From assembly GCF_048548695.1 (NCBI RefSeq), contig NZ_JBLYIF010000007.1: a DNA stretch of 64,000 bases. One strand, 5' to 3'. The DNA is from Neptuniibacter sp048548695. GTDB lineage: Bacteria; Pseudomonadota; Gammaproteobacteria; Pseudomonadales; Balneatricaceae. Positions 26,278-34,735 of the stretch are shown in pieces. The translations under genes and the position numbers were made by a program. The notes under the pieces are model-generated. The model was not told the origin of the DNA and searched no databases. It saw only the letters and a program-made list of their open reading frames with translations. Positions within the stretch are counted from its first letter, which is position 1. Every line of letters begins with the position of its first letter.

Positions 26278-26907
26278 ATGATCATTCCAAGAACCTTCCA
26301 GAAGATCAAAGACCGCTACCAGCATAAAACCGGTCCCTATGCGCATCTATTTCAGCCTTATGATGGTGACGAAGTTGTCTCGTTGGATTGTGAGACGACC
26401 AGTCTAGATGTCAGTAAGGGTGAAATAATCTCCATTGGCGCGGTGAAAATAAAAGGTCGGCGGGTGCTGACCAGTGACCGGCTGGATCTGAAATTAGAGC
26501 CGCCTGAGTCACTGGATGGCGAGTCGATTAAGATTCATAAATTACGTGGTACTGATCTTGTAGGGGGTATTGCTCTCGAAGAAGCGCTGGAAAGAGTGTT
26601 GGACTTTGTTGGTAATCGTCCGGTGCTCGGTTACTACGTTAATTATGACATTCGGATGTTGGATAAGTATTTGCGGCCTAAGTATGGCTTTGGCTTGCCG
26701 AACAAGTCTATCGAGTTGTCTCATGTATACCATGACATCATTAAGTGGAAGTCGGTGGGCGGTAATATTGATCTGCGTTTTGATACGATCTCCCGCAAGT
26801 TGGATGTGCCGATGATGGAGCGGCATACGGCGATTGGTGATGCATTGACAGTGGCATTGATGTTTTTACGGTTGAAGTATGGTGAACCGCCAGAAGCCGA
26901 TTGTTAA
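26278..26907 (+). CDS. DEDDh-type 3'-5' exonuclease (DnaQ/RNase T fold)
   Basis: Exonuclease-like protein of about 209 residues. The motifs are DCETTSLDVSKGEIISIG (ExoI), NYDIRMLDKYL (ExoII) and HTAIGDALTVALM (ExoIII, with His and Asp), which together give the DEDDh active site. The ATG at 26278 has GGGGA seven bases before it; a TTG two codons upstream overlaps the DUF294 stop but is spaced too close to that site. It is probably translated together with the DUF294 gene. Target DNA or RNA is unknown. Relatives are often annotated as a DNA polymerase III epsilon-like subunit, but they are not the replicative proofreader. Confidence 0.87.
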   Translation: MIIPRTFQKIKDRYQHKTGPYAHLFQPYDGDEVVSLDCETTSLDVSKGEIISIGAVKIKGRRVLTSDRLDLKLEPPESLDGESIKIHKLRGTDLVGGIALEEALERVLDFVGNRPVLGYYVNYDIRMLDKYLRPKYGFGLPNKSIELSHVYHDIIKWKSVGGNIDLRFDTISRKLDVPMMERHTAIGDALTVALMFLRLKYGEPPEADC

Positions 26908-26930
26908 GTTTTAACTATTCGTCAAAAAAT

Positions 26931-26953
26931 AAACGAGCTATGGCTCGTTTTTT
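26931..26953 (+). terminator. Rho-independent terminator of the exonuclease gene
   Basis: AAACGAGC-TATG-GCTCGTTT forms a perfect 8-base-pair stem followed by further T residues. Its 3' arm is shared with the sigma-54 promoter of fliE. Confidence 0.88.
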
Positions 26954-26956
26954 GCA
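26941..26956 (+). promoter_or_regulatory. Sigma-54 promoter of the fliE operon
   Basis: TGGCTCGTTTTTTGCA matches the consensus TGGCACGNNNNTTGCW at all but one defined position. It lies 128 bases upstream of the fliE start and overlaps the loop and 3' arm of the preceding terminator. Two FleQ-box-like sites lie downstream in the leader. Confidence 0.78.
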
Positions 26957-26993
26957 TTTTCTACCCTTGTTGAGGAAAAGTTCTTCCTCATTA

Positions 26994-27007
26994 GCCAAAA
27001 AAATGAC
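26994..27007. promoter_or_regulatory. FleQ-box-like site in the fliE leader (1)
   Basis: GCCAAAAAAATGAC fits GTCANTAAATTGAC at 10 of 13 positions. It is 37 bases downstream of the sigma-54 element. In Pseudomonas FleQ is known to act from leader sites of this kind. Confidence 0.5.
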
Positions 27008-27055
27008 ATTCTAGAGTCGTTTTAGGCTTGTAGCCCCATTTTAGCGAATTATAAT

Positions 27056-27069
27056 GTCAATAAATTGCC
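27056..27069. promoter_or_regulatory. FleQ-box-like site in the fliE leader (2)
   Basis: GTCAATAAATTGCC fits the FleQ consensus at 12 of 13 defined positions, the best match in the window. It ends 15 bases before the fliE start codon. Confidence 0.6.
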
Positions 27070-27084
27070 GTTTTGGTGGATGTG

Positions 27085-27441
27085 ATGGTAGATAGAGCAG
27101 ATATTAATAGTGTTCTGGCCCAGATGCGGACGATTCAGTCGCAAGTTCAGAGTGCATCGTCGGCGGTTGCACCCATCCAGTCTCCGGCTGGTCAGCCGGG
27201 TATTCAGCAGCCAGAGCGAACTGAATTTGGCACCATTCTGAAGAATGCGGTTGATCAGGTTAATGATGCGCAACAGACTGCCAAAAATTTGGCGCAAGCG
27301 TTTGAGCGTGGTGACCCTATGGTTGATCTACCACAGGTAATGCTGAGCGCGGAAAAGGCGTCTGTGTCCTTTCAGGCAATGACGCAGGTTAGAAATCGTT
27401 TGGTTACGGCCTACGAAGACATCATGAAAATGTCGATCTGA
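27085..27441 (+). CDS. fliE: Flagellar hook-basal body protein FliE
   Basis: Periplasmic adaptor that joins the MS-ring and export gate to the rod. The 118 residues have a disordered N-terminal half and the conserved C-terminal rod-like part (FGTILKNAVDQVNDAQQTAKNLAQAFERGD, then DLPQVMLSAEKASVSFQAMTQVRNRLVTAYEDIMKM). The ATG at 27085 follows GGTGGA; in-frame TTG and GTG codons just upstream overlap that site. It is the first gene of the fliE-fliF-fliG-fliH-fliI-fliJ operon. Confidence 0.95.
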   Translation: MVDRADINSVLAQMRTIQSQVQSASSAVAPIQSPAGQPGIQQPERTEFGTILKNAVDQVNDAQQTAKNLAQAFERGDPMVDLPQVMLSAEKASVSFQAMTQVRNRLVTAYEDIMKMSI

Positions 27442-27458
27442 TAGGGAGTAATTGATCA

Positions 27459-29126
27459 GTGGCTGATAGTGCAAATCTGAAAGGCAGTCCGCTCCAGGGC
27501 TTCAACCGTCTGAGTATCATGCGGCAGTTTGGTCTCATGGTCGGTCTTGCAGCCAGCGTAGCAATTGGGTTTGCGGTGGTATTGTGGTCGCAGAAGCCTG
27601 AGCAGCGGGTGTTATTCAGTAATCTTAACTTTGCCGATGCCAATCAGATTATTGAGCAGCTGCAGATGTTTGGTGTGCCCTATCAGTTTGATGCTTCGGG
27701 TCGTGCAATCCTGGTGCCGGAAGAGTATGTGCATAAGGCCAGACTGAAGCTGGCAGCAGAAGGTTTTACAGCCGATAAGACAGTAGGGCTGGAGATTCTG
27801 GATCAGGAGCAGAGTCTTGGCACGAGTCAGTTTATGGAAACGGCGCGTTATCGTCGTGGTCTAGAGGGTGAGTTGGCGCGCACTATCGCCAGTATCACTG
27901 CAGTACGCAATGCCAGGGTTCATCTGGCGATCCCTAAAGAGTCGGCATTTATACGTCAGTCACGCCGACCGAAAGCATCCGTGTTTTTGGAGCTGTTCTC
28001 CGGTCGGCGACTGGAGCCGGACCAGGTTGCTTCTATTGCTAACCTGGTGTCCACCAGTGTCCCTGAGCTGGATGTTAAAGATGTAACCGTGGTGGACCAG
28101 AAAGGGCGTCTGCTTAATAGTCGGGATAAAGATATTGATGTGGTGCTGGCCGCCAAGCAGATGGAATATACCCGCAGCATGGAGGAGACTCTGCTCAACC
28201 GGGTAAACAGTATCTTGCAGCCGGTAGTGGGCATGGGGAAATTTCGCGCCGAAGTATCCGCTGATGTTGATTTTACGGCGATCGAGCAGACCGACGAACT
28301 GTATAACCCTGATCTGCCTGCGCTGCGCAGTGAGCAGACGCTGGATGAGTCTAAAGTGGGTGCTAATGCAGCAGGTGGAGTGCCGGGGGCACTGTCCAAT
28401 CAGCCGCCAGGGCCTAGCTCAGTGCCAGAAGTGGCTAATGCTGCAACAGGTGGTCAGGGGGCTGCTGGTCAGCCGGAGTCCGCGCGAAAACAGGCAACGC
28501 GTAATTATGAATTGGATCGAACCATCAGTTATACCAAGCACCAAATGGGTAAAATCAGCCGTCTGACCGTTGCTGTGGTGGTGGATGATCTGTCCCGCGC
28601 CAATCCGGAGAGTGGTGAAGTTGCGCGAGTGCCCTGGGATGCTAACGAGCTGGCGCGGCTTAAAATTCTGGTGCAGGATGCTGTAGGTTTTTCTGCGTTA
28701 AGGGGCGATAGCGTTAATGTGGTAAATACACCCTTTGTGGTGGAGCAGCCTATTCAGGTTGAAGATGCGCCATTTTGGAAGCAGGACTGGATCTGGGATC
28801 TGAGTAAGCAGCTGCTTGCAGTGGTGTTTGTGTTGTTGTTGGTGTTCGGTATTTTGCGGCCGATTATGCGTAATCTGGCAGTGGCAGGTACCGCGAACCG
28901 TACCTCTGGGCTGGGTTCGGCAGGGGATGTATCCGCCGAAATTGAAGGCCTGGAAAGTGGTGAGTTCTCCTCCGAGCAGGTGACCTTTGGTAGTGACGAC
29001 GATCTGCTGCCAACGCCGAATGAGAGCTATGATTACCAAATCAATGCAATTCGTAGCATGGTGGCAGAAGATCCGGCTCGTGTAGCGCAGGCCGTTAAAC
29101 AGTGGGTTACTGTTGATGAGCGATGA
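27459..29126 (+). CDS. fliF: Flagellar MS-ring protein FliF
   Basis: Forms the ring in the inner membrane on which the motor and export gate are built. The 555 residues have an N-terminal membrane helix at about 24-45, ring-building domains with ETARYRRGLEGELARTIASI, a variable Pro/Gly/Ala-rich loop at about 290-345, and a second helix at about 448-470 (LLAVVFVLLLVFGILRPIM). The cytoplasmic C-terminus that binds FliG follows. The start is GTG. The 3' end overlaps fliG. Confidence 0.97.
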   Translation: MADSANLKGSPLQGFNRLSIMRQFGLMVGLAASVAIGFAVVLWSQKPEQRVLFSNLNFADANQIIEQLQMFGVPYQFDASGRAILVPEEYVHKARLKLAAEGFTADKTVGLEILDQEQSLGTSQFMETARYRRGLEGELARTIASITAVRNARVHLAIPKESAFIRQSRRPKASVFLELFSGRRLEPDQVASIANLVSTSVPELDVKDVTVVDQKGRLLNSRDKDIDVVLAAKQMEYTRSMEETLLNRVNSILQPVVGMGKFRAEVSADVDFTAIEQTDELYNPDLPALRSEQTLDESKVGANAAGGVPGALSNQPPGPSSVPEVANAATGGQGAAGQPESARKQATRNYELDRTISYTKHQMGKISRLTVAVVVDDLSRANPESGEVARVPWDANELARLKILVQDAVGFSALRGDSVNVVNTPFVVEQPIQVEDAPFWKQDWIWDLSKQLLAVVFVLLLVFGILRPIMRNLAVAGTANRTSGLGSAGDVSAEIEGLESGEFSSEQVTFGSDDDLLPTPNESYDYQINAIRSMVAEDPARVAQAVKQWVTVDER

Positions 29127-30129
29127 CGTTAAAACCGAAGCTCTGGGTGATATTGAAAAAGCCGCCATTCTGCTGATCAGTTTGGGTGAAACTGATGCGG
29201 CGGAAATTCTTAAGCATATGGGGCCAAAAGAAGTTCAGATGATTGGCCAGGCAATGGCTCAGCTGAATAATGTGCCACAGTCCAAAGTCGAATCTGTTGT
29301 TGGTGATTTTCTTGGTTTGGTCAGTGACCAGACCGGTATAGGTATCAATAACGATGTATATATCCGGGCAATGCTGAACCAGGCGTTAGGTGAAGAGAAA
29401 GCCAAAACTCTACTTGATCGTATTCTGTTAAGTACCAACACTTCTGGCCTTGATACATTGCGCTGGATGGAACCGCGTCAGATCAGTGAAATTATTCGTT
29501 ATGAGCACCCGCAGATTCAGGCGGTTGTGGTGGCGTACCTTGAACCGGATGCCGCCGCCGGTGTGTTGTCCTGTTTTGATGATAAGGTGCGACTCGATAT
29601 TCTGATGCGTGTGGCGGCGCTGGATCGTATTCAGCCGCAGGCCTTGCAGGAACTGAATGATATTCTGGAACGGCAGTTTGCCGGCGCTGGTGGTGCGAGT
29701 ACTGCTACGCTGGGCGGGGTGAAGTCTGCCGCCAATATCATGAACTTTATCGATTCCACGCTTGAAGCTGAATTGATGGATGCGATCCGTGAAACCGATG
29801 AAACTCTGGCGTCTACTATCTCTGACATGATGTTTGTGTTTGACAACTTGATGGATGTTGAAGACCGAGGCATCCAGGCAATTCTGCGTGAGATTGCAAC
29901 TGACGTGCTGGTGGTGGCCCTTAAGGGGGCGGATGTGCAATTGCAGGAGAAAATCTTCCGCAATATGTCTAAGCGTGCGGCTGAATTGTTGCGTGATGAT
30001 CTTGAAGCGCAGGGTCCGGTGCGTGTTAGCGAAGTTGAAACCGCCCAGAAAGAGATTCTCGCAGTGGCCCGACGCCTGGCAGATGACGGTGAAATTGTGC
30101 TGGGTGGCGGTGGCGAAGAGATGGTCTGA
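29116..30129 (+). CDS. fliG: Flagellar motor switch protein FliG
   Basis: Rotor protein that takes torque from the stators. The full-length 337 residues include the N-terminal FliF-binding domain (IEKAAILLISLGETDAAEIL), the middle domain EHPQ motif (YEHPQIQAVVVAYLEPDAAA), the GG linker, and the C-terminal torque helix (DEIVLGGGGEEMV at the end; IFRNMSKRAAELLRDDLEA before it). The start at 29116 overlaps the end of fliF. Confidence 0.98.
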   Translation: MSDDVKTEALGDIEKAAILLISLGETDAAEILKHMGPKEVQMIGQAMAQLNNVPQSKVESVVGDFLGLVSDQTGIGINNDVYIRAMLNQALGEEKAKTLLDRILLSTNTSGLDTLRWMEPRQISEIIRYEHPQIQAVVVAYLEPDAAAGVLSCFDDKVRLDILMRVAALDRIQPQALQELNDILERQFAGAGGASTATLGGVKSAANIMNFIDSTLEAELMDAIRETDETLASTISDMMFVFDNLMDVEDRGIQAILREIATDVLVVALKGADVQLQEKIFRNMSKRAAELLRDDLEAQGPVRVSEVETAQKEILAVARRLADDGEIVLGGGGEEMV

Positions 30130-30220
30130 TCGGCCATCCTCTGGCATTATCAGTGTCTGACCTGGGGTGCCCGAAAGGGGTGCCGTTAAACCTTCCTGAT
30201 TGTGTGTTGTCCGTAAAGTG

Positions 30221-30997
30221 ATGTCCCAAGAAGATAGCAAATACAAACGAATTCGTGCTTCTGAGGCGGTTGCTGTTCAGGGCTGGGAGCTGCCTGATAT
30301 GGCTAGTCCGTTGTCAGTCGGGCTGCAGCAGGCAGGTACAGGTGGATCTGTTAAGGTCACAGAAGGCGAGTTTAGCCAAGACCGAGTGACCCTGACTGAG
30401 CTTGAATCTATTCGGGAAAATGCCCGCCTCGAAGGGTTGGTTGCTGGATTGGAGGAGGGGCGCGCTCAGGGGCTGGAAGAAGGCCGTCTGCAAGGTATCA
30501 AACAGGGTCAGGATGAAGGTTATCAGGCTGGATTGTCTGCTGCAGAGAGTGAAATCAGGCAACATCATGCACAACTTGAGCAGATGTTGCAGCAGTTGCT
30601 GGCACCTGTCACAGGCCAGCAAGCCAGTATGGAAACCTTGCTGTTAAATCTGGTGTTGCAGTTGTCGCGTACGGTGGTTGGGCATGAATTGGCGACTAGG
30701 CCGAGCGTGATTGCCAATGCTATTCGCGAGGCGCTCACGCAAATTCCAGAACCTCTGGGCGAAGTTGAGCTAGTGCTAAATCCGAAGGATATAGAGTGGA
30801 TTAAACCATTGAGCGACAGCCTGACCGCCGGTTTGCAGTTACTCCCCGATGAGTCGATGCAGCCGGGTGGCTTTCGTTTGAAAACTCTGAACAGTCTAGT
30901 GTCGCACGAAGTTGAAACACGTTTCACTCAGGTTGCCGAACAGTTGTTGGCTCAATTAAGCAGCAAGGCAGATCAGGCTGATGACACCTCTGCTTGA
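30221..30997 (+). CDS. fliH: Flagellar export ATPase regulator FliH
   Basis: Binds the ATPase FliI as a dimer and tethers it to the C-ring. The 258 residues include a run of GxxxG-type repeats (LVAGLEEGRAQGLEEGRLQG, then IKQGQDEGYQAGLSAAESEI), the hallmark helix of FliH, and a C-terminal FliI-binding domain (EVELVLNPKDIEWI and GGFRLKT). The ATG at 30221 is used in place of an upstream in-frame start. It is separated from fliG by 91 bases that contain a GGGGTGCC direct repeat and no clear terminator. The 3' end overlaps fliI. Confidence 0.94.
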   Translation: MSQEDSKYKRIRASEAVAVQGWELPDMASPLSVGLQQAGTGGSVKVTEGEFSQDRVTLTELESIRENARLEGLVAGLEEGRAQGLEEGRLQGIKQGQDEGYQAGLSAAESEIRQHHAQLEQMLQQLLAPVTGQQASMETLLLNLVLQLSRTVVGHELATRPSVIANAIREALTQIPEPLGEVELVLNPKDIEWIKPLSDSLTAGLQLLPDESMQPGGFRLKTLNSLVSHEVETRFTQVAEQLLAQLSSKADQADDTSA

Positions 30998-32339
30998 GCG
31001 CCTGCAGCAACTGGCCGCTGTGCCGTTGCAGCCTCCCCGTCCTCATGTGCAGGGGCGTATTACCCGTATGATTGGTTTGACCCTTGAAGCCGTTGGTATT
31101 CGTGCCGCTGTTGGTGAGTGTTGCTATATCGAACGTCCGGGTGGCGGCCAAATAGAAGCGGAAGTAGTGGGTTTTTCCGGTGATCGTATCTATCTGATGC
31201 CGCTGTACCCCGTGGAAGGTTTGCATGCAGGTACGCGTGTTGTTGCCGGTCATGATAGTGGTGCGGTGCCAGTGGGTATGAACCTGCTGGGGCGAATTTT
31301 AAACGGTGTTGGTAATCCGATAGATGGTCTCGGTGCGCTGCAGTCTGAGGCTAAAGTTGCTCTGGGTGGTGAGATTATTAATCCGTTGCAGCGAGCCCCC
31401 ATTGAACAAACTCTGGACGTCGGTGTTAGGGCGATTAATGCATTGCTGACTGTCGGTCGGGGTCAGCGAATGGGCTTATTTGCCGGTAGTGGTGTCGGTA
31501 AATCGGTGCTGCTGGGCATGATGACCCGCTTTACCGAAGCCGACATCATTGTGGTAGGTCTGATCGGTGAGCGTGGCCGTGAAGTCAAAGAGTTTATTGA
31601 TCACAGTCTGGGTGCCGAGGGCTTGAAACGCTCGGTGGTGGTGGCCTCTCCTGCCGATGATTCGCCATTAATGCGCCTCAGAGCCTCGCAGTTGGCGACT
31701 CGTATTGCTGAATACTTTCGCGACCAGGGCAAGAATGTTCTGCTACTTATGGACTCGCTCACCCGCTATGCCCAAGCGCAGCGTGAGATCGCACTGGCCG
31801 TTGGTGAACCGCCCGCTACCAAAGGTTATCCGCCTTCCGTTTTTGCCAAAATACCCAAGCTGGTCGAGCGTGCCGGGAATGGCAAAACCGGAGGTGGTTC
31901 AATCACTGCATTTTATACAGTGCTGACCGAGGGCGATGATCAGCAAGATCCGGTAGCCGATGCTGCCCGGGCGATACTTGATGGGCATGTGGTGTTGTCA
32001 CGGCAACTGGCAGAGCAGGGGCATTATCCTGCAATTGATATCGAAAGCTCGATCAGTCGTGCCATGCCGCAGATTGTGGCGCCAGAGCATCTGGCAACGG
32101 CGTTGCGCTTCAAGCGCCAACTATCCCGCTATCGCCAAAATGAAGACCTGATTAATGTGGGTGCTTATGTGCCGGGCAGTGATCCGGATACCGATTTTGT
32201 GATGCAGACCTTGCCTGCAGTGCGTGGCTTTTTGTGTCAGGGAATGCAGGAGAAAACGCCGTTATTGGACTCGCTGCAGCATTTGGTCAATGTATTAACG
32301 CCACCACCAGAGCCTGAACCAGCGGCGCCGGGAGGCTAA
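30981..32339 (+). CDS. fliI: Flagellum-specific ATPase FliI
   Basis: Hexameric ATPase at the base of the export apparatus, related to the beta subunit of F1. The 452 residues carry Walker A GLFAGSGVGKSVLLGMM, a conserved GERGREVKEFI, Walker B LLLMDSLTRYAQAQREI, and the SITAFYTVLTEGDD segment. It overlaps fliH by 17 bases and is followed at once by fliJ. Confidence 0.98.
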   Translation: MTPLLERLQQLAAVPLQPPRPHVQGRITRMIGLTLEAVGIRAAVGECCYIERPGGGQIEAEVVGFSGDRIYLMPLYPVEGLHAGTRVVAGHDSGAVPVGMNLLGRILNGVGNPIDGLGALQSEAKVALGGEIINPLQRAPIEQTLDVGVRAINALLTVGRGQRMGLFAGSGVGKSVLLGMMTRFTEADIIVVGLIGERGREVKEFIDHSLGAEGLKRSVVVASPADDSPLMRLRASQLATRIAEYFRDQGKNVLLLMDSLTRYAQAQREIALAVGEPPATKGYPPSVFAKIPKLVERAGNGKTGGGSITAFYTVLTEGDDQQDPVADAARAILDGHVVLSRQLAEQGHYPAIDIESSISRAMPQIVAPEHLATALRFKRQLSRYRQNEDLINVGAYVPGSDPDTDFVMQTLPAVRGFLCQGMQEKTPLLDSLQHLVNVLTPPPEPEPAAPGG

Positions 32340-32342
32340 GCC

Positions 32343-32786
32343 ATGACACAGCGATCACGTCGCCTTGAATTGGTACTTAACCTGGCGGAAAAAAAGAAGC
32401 AGCAGGCCGAACAGTTTCTGGCTAATAGCCGGCAAAGCCTGATCAAAAGCCAGGCTACGCTGGAGCAGCTTGATCGCTATTTGCTGGAGTATCGTGAACT
32501 CTATATGGGTAACAATGCCGCCGGAGCGACCGGTGCTCAGCTGCAAATCCAGCAAGCTTTTATTCAAAAGCTGGAAGCTGCGCGGCAGGCCCAGGTTCAG
32601 GCTATTGAGCATCAAACACGAGAACTTGAAGCGGTAGAAAAACATTGGCAGGCGATGTATGCCCGTTTCAAAGGGATCGAGAAATTGACTGATCAGGTGC
32701 GCAGTGCAGAACAGAAAGCGCACGATAAAGCCCTGCAGAAGCAAATTGATGAACGCGCTCAGTTGCATCGCCCAGACTTTATTTAA
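32343..32786 (+). CDS. fliJ: Flagellar export chaperone-escort protein FliJ
   Basis: Short coiled-coil protein that fits into the FliI ring like the gamma subunit of ATP synthase. The 147 residues are almost entirely helical and charged (RSRRLELVLNLAEKKKQQAE at the start, long heptad-like runs after). Its place right after fliI supports the call, because family sequence similarity is low. A sigma-54 promoter for fliK begins 28 bases after its stop. Confidence 0.9.
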   Translation: MTQRSRRLELVLNLAEKKKQQAEQFLANSRQSLIKSQATLEQLDRYLLEYRELYMGNNAAGATGAQLQIQQAFIQKLEAARQAQVQAIEHQTRELEAVEKHWQAMYARFKGIEKLTDQVRSAEQKAHDKALQKQIDERAQLHRPDFI

Positions 32787-32814
32787 CCTCTCTATTGCCT
32801 AACCTGTAAACAGT

Positions 32815-32830
32815 TGGCCTCTTTTTTGCT
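32815..32830 (+). promoter_or_regulatory. Sigma-54 promoter of the fliK-flhB operon
   Basis: TGGCCTCTTTTTTGCT has the TGGC-N7-TTGC(A/T) form of a -24/-12 element. It lies 36 bases before the fliK start, in the 79-base gap after fliJ. No good FleQ box was found beside it, so FleR may be the activator. Confidence 0.68.
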
Positions 32831-32865
32831 GATTTATTGGCAGGTTTGTCAAATGGGAAACGGCA

Positions 32866-34590
32866 ATGAATCAGCAGGTCTCTCTTCCAGCGCTTGGCGG
32901 TTTGCTCTCACTGGATCTATCAATGTTAAGTCAGTCGCAGAGTGGCGGGGCTGCAGCGACCGATCTTGTCACGGGATTTGGCGCGTTATTGAATCAGATG
33001 GTGGCCGAGGGGCAGTTGCCTGCAACCTTGGTGAACGGCGAAATGTTGCCGCAAGGTGGCGCTGGGTTGCCGTTATCGGAACTGCCGCAGCCTGAGTTAT
33101 TGCAGCAACAGCTTGAGCAGCTTGCCTTACTGCTAGAGCAGCAAGGAGCAAAGGGCGCTGATGAATTAGCTGGACTTGCCGCTGAAATTTCCCGGCTGTT
33201 GCAGCAAACGACTGCGCCAGCGTTAGATCAAGCCGCTGATGCGGTGCCGTCGCTTCCTGAATTGCCGGATGTCGCCGGTCAGCCAGCTGCTGCAGTTTTA
33301 CGGGATGATCTGGTGACTCCTGCTGCCGGAGCTCTGCGAGATGCTGCTGCCAGACCAGACTCTGAAGCACAATTGCCAGGTACTCCTGAGGTACCTGCCC
33401 CGGTTGTGGTGGCAGAGCCAGAGGTATTAACGCCAATAATGGGGTCTGAGCAGCCTGAAGGTAGTTCAGAGCGGCCGAATGTTTTGCTAACCGCTGAGTC
33501 ACAAACGTCTGTGCCACCCGAGGGTGATGATCAGCAGGTTTTAAATAATGCCGCCCAGTCAGGTGCAGATACTGCGCCCGAAGTGGTGCCGCAATCACCG
33601 TTGCCGGGAAATGCTCAGGCTGTAGCTGATGATGCTGAGGCAGAACCTCCCATTACTCGTGAGCGCCCGTCGCAGGCACCTTTGCATGCTTCCGAGCAGG
33701 CGGTAGCCGCATTGACAACTAAAGCTAATGAACAGGCTGCACTGCATAGTGCTGTGCTGGCGGCTGGCCGAGAAGCGGCTGCTCAGCCCCAGGTCTCTGC
33801 TCAGGCGTCCGAGTTGGTGAAAGGCCAGGTCCGGGAATCGGGTGTTACCCAGATTGTGGGTGAGCAAGTGGTCACTGGCCGCCAGGAGGGTGACGCTAAT
33901 AGCCGCGTGTCGGCGAATACTGTGTCATCTGATCTGCCGGTACTGCCTACTCTGGGCAAAAAGCTGGAGCTGAACTTGGAAAATAGTCAGGCATTGCTGC
34001 GTAGTGTGGCGGCAATGAAACAGGCTGCAGATACGGCGACTTCCCAGCAACGAACAGAAGCGGGTTCTGTGGTGGCGGTAGACACCTATACTTCAGCCGG
34101 TCTGGGCCAGCCAACACAAACGCAGAAGACGCTGACGGAATCGCATACGTTGATGATGCCTAATCAAATGCGTATGAATACCCCGGCTTGGCAGAATGCG
34201 CTGGGTGAAAGGGCTATGTTGCTGGTCGCCAATGGTGCCCGTACTGCCGAGATTCGTCTTGACCCACCAGAGCTTGGCGCGCTTCAGATACGAGTACAGA
34301 TGAATCAGGATCAGGTTAGCCTGAGCTTTTCTTCACCCCATGCGCATGTCAGGGATGCGGTAGAGCAAAGTTTGCCGCGCCTGCGTGAGATGTTTGCAGA
34401 GCAGGGGTTGGCATTGCAGGATTCATCGGTGTCTGATCAGTCCTCAGGTGAAAGCCGAGGCGAGGCAGCACAGCAACTGGCTGAACAGTCTTATGCCGGT
34501 GCAGATTCCGGCAGTCAGGATGGTGATGAGTTGGCGGATGTGCCGCTACAGGCAGCACGTAATGTGAGTTTGGTCGATTATTACGCCTGA
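32866..34590 (+). CDS. fliK: Flagellar hook-length control protein FliK
   Basis: Secreted ruler that measures the hook and tells FlhB to change export specificity. The 574 residues have a long, poorly ordered Ala/Gln/Pro/Glu-rich N-terminal part. The compact C-terminal domain (about 430-530) has the family core ARTAEIRLDPPELGALQIRV, then DQVSLSFSSPHAHVRDAVEQ and SLPRLREMFAEQGLAL. It is preceded by its own sigma-54 promoter and followed by fliL. A second FliK-like gene lies at 53971. Confidence 0.93.
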   Translation: MNQQVSLPALGGLLSLDLSMLSQSQSGGAAATDLVTGFGALLNQMVAEGQLPATLVNGEMLPQGGAGLPLSELPQPELLQQQLEQLALLLEQQGAKGADELAGLAAEISRLLQQTTAPALDQAADAVPSLPELPDVAGQPAAAVLRDDLVTPAAGALRDAAARPDSEAQLPGTPEVPAPVVVAEPEVLTPIMGSEQPEGSSERPNVLLTAESQTSVPPEGDDQQVLNNAAQSGADTAPEVVPQSPLPGNAQAVADDAEAEPPITRERPSQAPLHASEQAVAALTTKANEQAALHSAVLAAGREAAAQPQVSAQASELVKGQVRESGVTQIVGEQVVTGRQEGDANSRVSANTVSSDLPVLPTLGKKLELNLENSQALLRSVAAMKQAADTATSQQRTEAGSVVAVDTYTSAGLGQPTQTQKTLTESHTLMMPNQMRMNTPAWQNALGERAMLLVANGARTAEIRLDPPELGALQIRVQMNQDQVSLSFSSPHAHVRDAVEQSLPRLREMFAEQGLALQDSSVSDQSSGESRGEAAQQLAEQSYAGADSGSQDGDELADVPLQAARNVSLVDYYA

Positions 34591-34674
34591 ATCATTGCAT
34601 TCGTTACACTAAGTGAGCATCAATTTTTTACTTTGTTCAGCCGTAAAATCAGTGTGTTATAGTAGGCTGAAATT

Positions 34675-34690
34675 CTACCGCTTGCGGTAG
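34675..34690. other. Hairpin upstream of fliL
   Basis: CTACCGC-TT-GCGGTAG is a perfect 7-base-pair stem with a 2-base loop in the 145-base gap between fliK and fliL. No T-run follows, so it is more likely an mRNA processing or stability element than a terminator. A weak sigma-70-like pair (TTGTTC and TATAGT) lies just upstream, with poor 19-base spacing. Confidence 0.45.
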
Positions 34691-34735
34691 GTATTAGTTC
34701 GCGATAACCAGATTAAAGGTTGAAGGTAACGGGTA

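Noticed and set aside
29428..30246. 272-codon minus-strand frame across fliG
   Set aside because: Fully antisense to a well-supported gene, with a His/Thr-rich shadow composition and no recognisable motif.
32969..33598. 209-codon minus-strand frame across fliK
   Set aside because: The disordered Gln/Pro/Ala-rich sense protein gives long open frames on the other strand. No independent support.
34634..34659. TTGTTC / TATAGT pair before fliL as a sigma-70 promoter
   Set aside because: Spacing is 19 bases and the -35 is poor. The gene is already covered by the upstream sigma-54 promoter at fliK.
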